A DNA stretch of 64,000 bases, taken from Sulfurimonas sp. hsl 1-7 (GTDB taxonomy: Bacteria > Campylobacterota > Campylobacteria > Campylobacterales > Sulfurimonadaceae). This document shows positions 59,697-64,000 of the stretch, piece after piece. Under the pieces are notes generated by a model. It did no database searches. It was not told where the DNA came from and was given only the letters and a program-made list of their open reading frames with translations. The first letter of the stretch is position 1, and every line of letters begins with the position of its first letter. The DNA lies in NCBI RefSeq assembly GCF_030577135.1, contig NZ_JAUIRR010000005.1, positions 101,404 through 165,403 of the forward strand. Direction: 5' to 3'. The position numbers were made by a program, and so were the translations under genes.

Positions 59697-60005
59697 ATGA
59701 AAAAAATATTATTATTAGCAGTTTTATCGGTTGGTTCACTTTTTGCACAGGTAAAAGGTGATGTTGAAGTTCCTTACATAGCATATGAGATCAAAATGGG
59801 TAAAGGTTTTGATGCTATTCAGGCAAATTGTCTTATGTGTCACTCTTTTGGTTATATCATTAACCAAGGGCCACAGTCAAAAGAGTTTTGGCATAAAAAA
59901 GTGGATAAAATGATTACACACTTTAAAGCACCAATTACAGATGAAGATGTAGAAATTTGTACTGAGTACCTATTTGAGCATTACGGTAATGGTAAGTTAA
60001 AATAA
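59697..60005 (+). CDS. sorB: Monohaem cytochrome c subunit of sulfite dehydrogenase (SorB-like)
   Basis: 102 residues: signal peptide (about 1-17) and one haem-binding motif CLMCH (45-49). A Met in MGKGF or KMITHF could supply the sixth ligand. It starts 9 nt after sorA and is the natural electron acceptor of the molybdopterin subunit. Confidence 0.88.
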   Translation: MKKILLLAVLSVGSLFAQVKGDVEVPYIAYEIKMGKGFDAIQANCLMCHSFGYIINQGPQSKEFWHKKVDKMITHFKAPITDEDVEICTEYLFEHYGNGKLK

Positions 60006-60027
60006 AGAGAAGCTTTTAGCTCTCTTT
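60004..60027. terminator. Stem-loop between sorB and the convergent small ORF
   Basis: AAAGAGA(A)GC and GCTCTCTTT form a 9-bp stem with one bulged A. On the minus strand it is followed by ATTTTAAC, and it begins at the sorB stop, so it may serve both convergent genes. Confidence 0.45.
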
Positions 60028-60132
60028 ATCTCCTCCCTTTTTAGATCTTAAAACAAAGAAAAAAATCCCCGCAATTACTAAAAAAATTCCCACTCTAATT
60101 GTTAATGTTGTAAAGTCTGTCGTATCGTTCAT
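60016..60132 (-). CDS. Small membrane protein of 38 residues, unknown function
   Basis: A short reading frame with a good ribosome binding site (AGGA, 7 nt before the ATG at 60132) and a -10 box (TATAAT at 60160-60165). The product has a polar N-terminus (MNDTTDFTT), one hydrophobic helix (about 14-28, VGIFLVIAGIFFFVL) and a basic tail RSKKGGDKES, which predicts an N-out, C-in inner-membrane protein. I do not recognise a family. Convergent with sorB; a stem-loop lies at its 3' end. It is too short to be picked up by usual length cut-offs. Confidence 0.6.
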   Translation of the reverse strand: MNDTTDFTTLTIRVGIFLVIAGIFFFVLRSKKGGDKES

Positions 60133-60159
60133 TTTATATCCTATTATAATCTTAGACGT

Positions 60160-60165
60160 ATTATA
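60160..60165 (-). promoter_or_regulatory. -10 promoter element for the 38-residue ORF
   Basis: TATAAT on the minus strand, 27 nt before the ATG at 60132; the leader would carry AGGATA. Confidence 0.42.
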
Positions 60166-60260
60166 TAAATTTTTAGTATATAAAAAAGTAAAAGAGATAC
60201 TTGTATTTTAGTAGCTTAATATTTAAGCTATAAAGCACATTTTTCAAGAAGTTTTTATTG

Positions 60261-60266
60261 TATAAT
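60261..60266 (+). promoter_or_regulatory. -10 promoter element for the Cys-rich lipoprotein gene
   Basis: TATAAT lies 26 nt before the ATG at 60293. The leader contains TTGGAGAA as ribosome binding site. No clear -35 box is present. Confidence 0.5.
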
Positions 60267-60292
60267 GTTACAAATTAATTTTGGAGAATAAA

Positions 60293-60499
60293 ATGAAATT
60301 ATTTGTAAAAGTAACTTCTATATTAGGCTTAATGCTAATGATTGGATGTTCAAACAGTTCTAACGAACTTCGTCCTGTTAACGGCGGTGTATGTAATAAT
60401 CCTGCTTGTAAATGTGTAAAGCCTTGTCAATGTGGTGCAGGTTGTCAGTGTGGTCAAAACGGCAACTCTAAAACTATGGCTGATGATACGGTAAAATAG
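60293..60499 (+). CDS. Small Cys-rich lipoprotein, probable metal binder
   Basis: 68 residues. The signal ends in a lipobox (MIGC, Cys19). The short mature protein has seven more Cys at 34, 39, 41, 45, 47, 51 and 53, giving a regular C-x-C-x3-C-x-C-x3-C-x-C pattern like metallothioneins. A surface or periplasmic thiol cluster is expected to bind Cu(I), Zn(II) or Cd(II). I know no named family for it. The start was set at ATG 60293 with GGAG upstream; an in-frame ATG four codons earlier is less well placed. It is a one-gene unit with its own promoter and stem-loop. Confidence 0.75.
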   Translation: MKLFVKVTSILGLMLMIGCSNSSNELRPVNGGVCNNPACKCVKPCQCGAGCQCGQNGNSKTMADDTVK

Positions 60500-60506
60500 T
60501 AAAACC

Positions 60507-60532
60507 TAATGCAGGGAAAGTTTCCTGCATTA
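60507..60532. terminator. Stem-loop after the Cys-rich lipoprotein gene
   Basis: TAATGCAGG and CCTGCATTA form a perfect 9-bp stem with an 8-nt loop, 8 nt past the stop. No clean U tract follows on the plus strand. Confidence 0.5.
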
Positions 60533-60573
60533 ATAAAACCATATTTGACATATCTTCAAAATATATACATTTT

Positions 60574-62271
60574 ATGTATATGAAATTGTGGATGTCTAAA
60601 ATGAAACAAATAGTTAGTAATTTAAAAAGAAATATCTTTATAACCGTAGTAACAACGATAGCTTTACCTATCGTAGTCGGCTATCTCTTAAATAGATATT
60701 TTCCTATAAACTTTGTAAATATTCCCCTTCATTCTGCTTTAGAAGTAGCAGGCGGAACTATCGCTATTATTATCTCTTTAATTATCTTTTTAAAATATGA
60801 AAGCAAACATGTTTTTAATCATTACAATTATACAACCATAGCACTGTTAAGTATGGGTATTATCGATATTTTTCATGGAATTATGATGCCTGGAAAGTTA
60901 TTTGTATGGCTGCATTCATCTGCTGTATTCTTCGGAGGGATGTTTTTTATGCTTGTTTGGATGAAGCAGAAGAAAACATCAAAACAAACATATAAGCTAG
61001 TGCCCGTTTCCGTAATCGTATTTGCTATACTATTTTCTCTATTTTCGATTATTTATTCGGAATATGTTCCTGATATGATTGATCCGGATAAATCTTTTAG
61101 TAGCGTTTCAAACTTCTTGAACATAGCAGGTGGATTGGGCTTCTTTGTTGCATCAATTAAGTTTCTTAAAGAGTATCTTTATACACAAAAATTCGATGAG
61201 ATACTATTTGCCGGACACTGTATGTTATTCGGTATTGCAGGTGTCTTATTTACATCTTCGCTTCTATGGGATATGCAGTGGTGGTTATGGCATATATTAA
61301 GATTCTCTGCTTACATTATTGCCCTTTATTTTTTGTATTTAGAGTTTAATAAAGATATACAGCTCATTGAAAATAAAAATAGGGAACTGGAACTAGCTGA
61401 TAAAAAAATAGGCCAATATCTTAGCATACTAGACAAAAATGTAATAACATCGACTACAGATCTTAAGGGAGATATTATTGATGTATCGGAAGCTTTTTGT
61501 AAAATTAGCGGCTATACAAAACAAGAATTAATAGGTCATTCACATAATATTGTAAGACATCCAGACATGCCGTCAAGTATATATAAAGAGGTATGGAATA
61601 CATTACATCAAGGTAAAACATGGCGGGGTGAAATTAAAAACAGAAAAAAAGACGGCTCAGCCTATTGGGTAGACACTAATATTACACCTGTATATGACGA
61701 ACATGGAAAAAAAGTTGGATATACAGCAGTTAGACAGGATATAACAAATAAAAAAAGAATTGAAGAGATATCTATTAGAGATGGTTTGACAAATATATTT
61801 AATAGAAGATATTTTAATGAACTATTTCCAAAATATATAAATATGGCAAAACGTAAAAATGAACTTATCTCATTTCTAATTTTAGATATAGATCATTTTA
61901 AAGAGTACAATGATACGTATGGACATCAAAAGGGTGATGAAGTACTTATAACGGTTGCACAAACACTTAAAAAATCTCTGAAAAGAGCTGATGACTTTTG
62001 TTTTAGATTGGGCGGTGAAGAGTTTGGAATATTATTTAGTGTTGAAACAAAAGAGAAAGCAGCTTTATTTTCAGATGAAATTAGAGAAAATATTGAAAAT
62101 TTGAAAATTGAACATGAACATAATAGTGCAAGTCAATATATCACCATATCTCTAGGGGTAGTATCTAGATACGCAAAGGATATTTCTCAACCTGAAAAAA
62201 TTTATGCAGAAGCTGATAAACTACTGTATAAAGCGAAAAAAAGCGGTAGAAATAAAGTTTCTTCAGAATAA
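60574..62271 (+). CDS. Membrane-sensor PAS-GGDEF diguanylate cyclase
   Basis: 565 residues. About seven hydrophobic helices (about 20-270) form a MASE-type sensor with conserved-looking His and Trp (FHGIMMPGKLF, WDMQWWLWHIL). A PAS domain follows (about 285-395, GDIIDVSEAFCKISGYT, WRGEIKNRKKDGSAYWVD), then a GGDEF domain (about 405-565) with an intact GGEEF and an RxxD inhibitory site (RADD) five residues before it. It should make c-di-GMP with product inhibition. The start is uncertain: ATG 60574 has no ribosome binding site, and ATG 60601 (nine codons on) may be the true start. Confidence 0.83.
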   Translation: MYMKLWMSKMKQIVSNLKRNIFITVVTTIALPIVVGYLLNRYFPINFVNIPLHSALEVAGGTIAIIISLIIFLKYESKHVFNHYNYTTIALLSMGIIDIFHGIMMPGKLFVWLHSSAVFFGGMFFMLVWMKQKKTSKQTYKLVPVSVIVFAILFSLFSIIYSEYVPDMIDPDKSFSSVSNFLNIAGGLGFFVASIKFLKEYLYTQKFDEILFAGHCMLFGIAGVLFTSSLLWDMQWWLWHILRFSAYIIALYFLYLEFNKDIQLIENKNRELELADKKIGQYLSILDKNVITSTTDLKGDIIDVSEAFCKISGYTKQELIGHSHNIVRHPDMPSSIYKEVWNTLHQGKTWRGEIKNRKKDGSAYWVDTNITPVYDEHGKKVGYTAVRQDITNKKRIEEISIRDGLTNIFNRRYFNELFPKYINMAKRKNELISFLILDIDHFKEYNDTYGHQKGDEVLITVAQTLKKSLKRADDFCFRLGGEEFGILFSVETKEKAALFSDEIRENIENLKIEHEHNSASQYITISLGVVSRYAKDISQPEKIYAEADKLLYKAKKSGRNKVSSE

Positions 62272-62305
62272 AAAATGTGATAAGTAAAAATGATTTTTTG
62301 ATGTG

Positions 62306-62380
62306 TGGATGGGGTAGAGGGATTCGAACCCCCGAATATCGGTACCAAAAACCGAGGCCTTACCGCTTGGCGATACCCCA
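62306..62380 (-). tRNA. tRNA-Gln (anticodon TTG)
   Basis: A complete cloverleaf: 7-bp acceptor TGGGGTA/TACCCCA, D arm GCC/GGC, anticodon stem TCGGT/ACCGA with loop TTTTGGT (anticodon TTG), T arm with TTCGAAT. The discriminator is T and CCA is encoded (62306-62308). The U1-A72 first pair is the mark by which GatCAB recognises tRNA-Gln. It lies 30 nt after tRNA-fMet on the same transcript. Confidence 0.95.
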
Positions 62381-62410
62381 ATATATTAATATGTATGCGA
62401 AAGTTTAGTT

Positions 62411-62487
<77 letters not shown>

Positions 62488-62493
62488 GTGTTT

Positions 62494-62515
62494 CAAAGAC
62501 TTCTGTTTGTCTTTG
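62494..62515 (-). other. Leader stem-loop upstream of tRNA-fMet
   Basis: CAAAGAC and GTCTTTG form a 7-bp stem with an 8-nt loop between the predicted transcription start (about 62517) and the 5' end of tRNA-fMet. It would be part of the precursor removed by RNase P. Confidence 0.5.
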
Positions 62516-62523
62516 TAGGCGGA

Positions 62524-62552
62524 ATTATAGACGATTTTTTTTTCTATGTCAA
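62524..62552 (-). promoter_or_regulatory. Consensus sigma-70 promoter of the tRNA unit
   Basis: On the minus strand, TTGACA (62547-62552) and TATAAT (62524-62529) are separated by exactly 17 nt. Both hexamers are full consensus, and the spacer includes an A9 run. Transcription should start near 62517, 30 nt before tRNA-fMet. Confidence 0.88.
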
Positions 62553-62609
62553 GAGTTTTTTGAAAAAATTTCAAATTTCTTTTTGAACTACAATTAATCA
62601 ATAATTTTA

Positions 62610-62615
62610 TATAAT
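62610..62615 (+). promoter_or_regulatory. -10 promoter element for ribBA
   Basis: TATAAT lies 27 nt before the ATG at 62643 in a very AT-rich stretch. The leader contains AAAAAGAGAT. Confidence 0.4.
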
Positions 62616-62642
62616 ATATGTAACAAAATAAAAAGAGATATA

Positions 62643-63671
62643 ATGACACCAATTGATAGAGTTTTAAAAGCTATAGAAGAGATAAAAAAAGGAAATATGG
62701 TCATCATGTGTGATGACGAAGATAGAGAGAATGAAGGTGATCTAGTTTATGCAGCAGCATTTTCTACTCCGGAACATGTGAATTTTATGGCAACACACGC
62801 ACGTGGCCTTATATGTGTAGCACTTTCAAGACAAATTGCCAATAGACTTGAACTGAATCCTATGGTGAGTTCAAATACTTCATCGTATGAAACGGCATTT
62901 ACGGTTTCAGTAGATGCTACTACCGCAACAACAGGTATATCTGCCAAAGAGAGAGATGATACGATCAAAATACTTGCAAATCCAATTTCAAAAAGTGAAG
63001 AGCTTGTACGTCCCGGGCATATATTTCCGCTAATTGCAAAAGAGGGTGGTACATTAGTAAGAACAGGACATACTGAAGGTTCTGTTGATTTGTGTCGTTT
63101 AGCAGGATTAAGTGAAGCAGGTGTTATTTGTGAGATCATTAAAGAAGATGGAACAATGGCAAGACGTGATGACCTGGATATTTTTGCAAAAGAGCACAAT
63201 CTTCATACTGTATTTATCTCCGATTTAGTTGAGTACCGTTTGGCAAATGAATCACTTGTAAAAGAGTTACAAGTTGAAGAAGTAGAGTTTTTTGGAGTAA
63301 AAGTAAATCGCCATACCTTTGAGGACCATGACGGCATTAACCATACGGCAATCTCATTTTACAATCCAAAACAGATCGCAAATGTAAGGGTACATAATGT
63401 AGTTCCGGACTGTGAACTTCTTTTAAATCAGGATAAATATAATCACTTGATTCACTCTATAGAGTATCTTAAGAAAAACAGCGGACTTTTAGTATTTATA
63501 AATAAAACACACCATCAAGATAATTCAGCTCCAAAAGAGTTCGGAATCGGTGCACAGATCATCAAACACTTCGGAATCTCTAAAATGAACTTGATCTCAT
63601 CGATGAAAAAAACAGATTTTGTGGGGCTAAGTGGTTTTGGACTCGAAGTGAACGAGCTTGTGAATGTTTAA
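62643..63671 (+). CDS. ribB: 3,4-dihydroxy-2-butanone 4-phosphate synthase with degenerate GTP cyclohydrolase II domain
   Basis: 342 residues. The N-terminal half (about 1-205) is a complete RibB: CDDEDRENEGDL with the metal-binding acidic residues, TVSVDATTATTGISAKERD, RPGHIFPL and RTGHTEGSVDLCRLAG. The C-terminal half (about 210-342) follows the RibA fold (ANVRVHNVVPDCELLL, EFGIGAQIIKHFGISKMNLIS, GLSGFGLEV), but the zinc-binding Cys segment expected between those motifs is absent. Only the RibB reaction (ribulose 5-phosphate to dihydroxybutanone phosphate) should work. A separate RibA is expected elsewhere. It is a pattern I associate with Campylobacterota. No riboswitch was recognised upstream. 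Confidence 0.88.
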   Translation: MTPIDRVLKAIEEIKKGNMVIMCDDEDRENEGDLVYAAAFSTPEHVNFMATHARGLICVALSRQIANRLELNPMVSSNTSSYETAFTVSVDATTATTGISAKERDDTIKILANPISKSEELVRPGHIFPLIAKEGGTLVRTGHTEGSVDLCRLAGLSEAGVICEIIKEDGTMARRDDLDIFAKEHNLHTVFISDLVEYRLANESLVKELQVEEVEFFGVKVNRHTFEDHDGINHTAISFYNPKQIANVRVHNVVPDCELLLNQDKYNHLIHSIEYLKKNSGLLVFINKTHHQDNSAPKEFGIGAQIIKHFGISKMNLISSMKKTDFVGLSGFGLEVNELVNV

Positions 63672-63752
63672 GTATAAGAGGGTGTAAAGCTCTAATAAGA
63701 TAAACTATCTATATAGATAAAAATATTTTTTAACTGAAAAAGGTGCTTGTAT

Positions 63753-64000
63753 TTGAAAGGAATAATTTTAGCAGGAGGAAGTGGGACGAGACTTTATCCA
63801 ATTACAAGAAGTGTACTTTCTTGGTACGACTTTGCAAAAGAGATTATGCGTATGGCAAAGCTTGATTGTAAAATAAACCCAATTGAAACAAAAGAGTATC
63901 CAACACCGGCAATGCGCCCACACTATAGTTTACTAAATAAATCAAAAATCAAACAAACATTCAATATAGAGATACCATACTGGAAAGATTCACTAGATGA
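63753..64000 (+). CDS. In-frame rmlA'-'rmlD chimera, runs off the right edge
   Basis: From a TTG start at 63753 (AAAGG about 10 nt upstream) the frame stays open to base 64000, 82 codons. Residues 2-21 (KGIILAGGSGTRLYPITRSV) are the N-terminus of RmlA, glucose-1-phosphate thymidylyltransferase, including its nucleotide-binding loop. From residue 22 onward the sequence is the C-terminal region of RmlD, dTDP-4-dehydrorhamnose reductase: SWYDFAKEIMRMAKL, PIETKEYPTPAMRP, HYSLLNKSKIKQ and IPYWKDSL. The joint falls at about 63816. Neither enzyme could work: RmlA lacks nearly all of its body and RmlD lacks its Rossmann domain. A genomic deletion across an rml cluster or an assembly join would both explain it. 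Confidence 0.8.
   Translation, partial: MKGIILAGGSGTRLYPITRSVLSWYDFAKEIMRMAKLDCKINPIETKEYPTPAMRPHYSLLNKSKIKQTFNIEIPYWKDSLD

Noticed and set aside
60545..60573. TTGACA at 60545 as the -35 box of a promoter for the diguanylate cyclase gene
   Set aside because: No -10 hexamer lies at a 16-18 nt spacing; TATACA is 13 nt and TATGTA 22 nt away.
63706..63719. Palindrome TATCTATATAGATA after ribBA as a terminator or operator
   Set aside because: As a hairpin it can form only about 5 weak A-T-rich pairs. In DNA this AT-rich such palindromes are common by chance.

Overview
The window is AT-rich, gene-dense DNA from a free-living member of the Campylobacterota (former Epsilonproteobacteria), most like Sulfurimonas or a relative. 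The evidence is gene order and gene content. The blocks pyrD / M16 protease / dapA / SDR reductase and cysS / murJ / DUF342 protein / ruvA / ddl / hydrolase / murF match the arrangement I recall from Campylobacter. Other group-typical traits are a membrane-anchored MurF, a RibBA whose GTP cyclohydrolase half is degenerate, an FlhB C-terminal homologue (FlhX) beside a FliK-like protein, and a SorAB-type sulfite dehydrogenase. The genome assignment is inference; no rRNA gene is present.

Layout. 0-2.5 kb (minus): a partial HD-domain protein, pilT, a Spx/ArsC-like protein, gatC. 2.6-6.2 kb (plus): YfgM-like and BamB-like envelope proteins, a Xer-type recombinase, an MFS transporter. 6.2-8.3 kb: lemA and two TPM-domain proteins. 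8.3-12 kb: RhlE helicase, a NosL-like/SafE-like pair, an HDOD protein. 12-17 kb: polA and a GAF-PAS-GGDEF-EAL protein. 17-23 kb: FlhX/FliK-like pair, a ThiE-like protein, rhodanese, a CPA2 antiporter, a BaiN-like flavoprotein, a DTW-domain protein. 23-32.4 kb: periplasmic alpha-carbonic anhydrase, then a six-gene cluster of TonB-dependent receptor, exbB, exbD, membrane polyferredoxin, RND permease and tonB. 32.4-34.7 kb (minus): yggS, rseP, pgsA. 34.8-38.8 kb (plus): a methyltransferase and a zinc locus (small His/Cys protein, His-rich outer-membrane protein, znuA, znuB, no visible ATPase). 38.8-43 kb (minus): fabL-like, dapA, M16 protease, pyrD. 43-46 kb: a GGDEF-EAL protein coupled to a periplasmic binding lipoprotein. 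46-58 kb: DJ-1 protein, rRNA methyltransferase, cysS, murJ, then the long plus-strand run DUF342-ruvA-ddl-hydrolase-murF-TRAP permeases, and a HIT protein. 58-60.5 kb: sorAB, a 38-residue membrane ORF and a Cys-rich lipoprotein. 60.5-62.3 kb: a membrane diguanylate cyclase. 62.3-62.6 kb: tRNA-fMet and tRNA-Gln behind a consensus promoter. 62.6-64 kb: ribBA and a chimeric reading frame.

How it works together. Much of the window is housekeeping: replication and repair (polA, ruvA, Xer), wall synthesis (ddl, murF, murJ, dapA), lipids (pgsA, fabL-like), translation (cysS, gatC, tRNAs) and pyrimidine, riboflavin and thiamine chemistry. Three c-di-GMP proteins and an HDOD protein are signalling parts. 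The accessory interest lies in metal handling: the TonB/ExbBD/polyferredoxin/RND cluster, the zinc locus, the NosL-like protein and the Cys-rich lipoprotein.

The most unusual points are: (1) an in-frame fusion of the first ~20 codons of rmlA to the C-terminal end of rmlD at the right edge; (2) the six-gene TonB cluster, which looks like one energised transport and redox unit; (3) a zinc ABC locus without its ATPase; (4) a repeated promoter layout in which a TATAAT-like -10 box lies 5-7 nt before an ATG that has no ribosome binding site, suggesting leaderless mRNAs. I found no CRISPR array, insertion sequence, prophage or rRNA. No stretch longer than 300 bases is without a gene.
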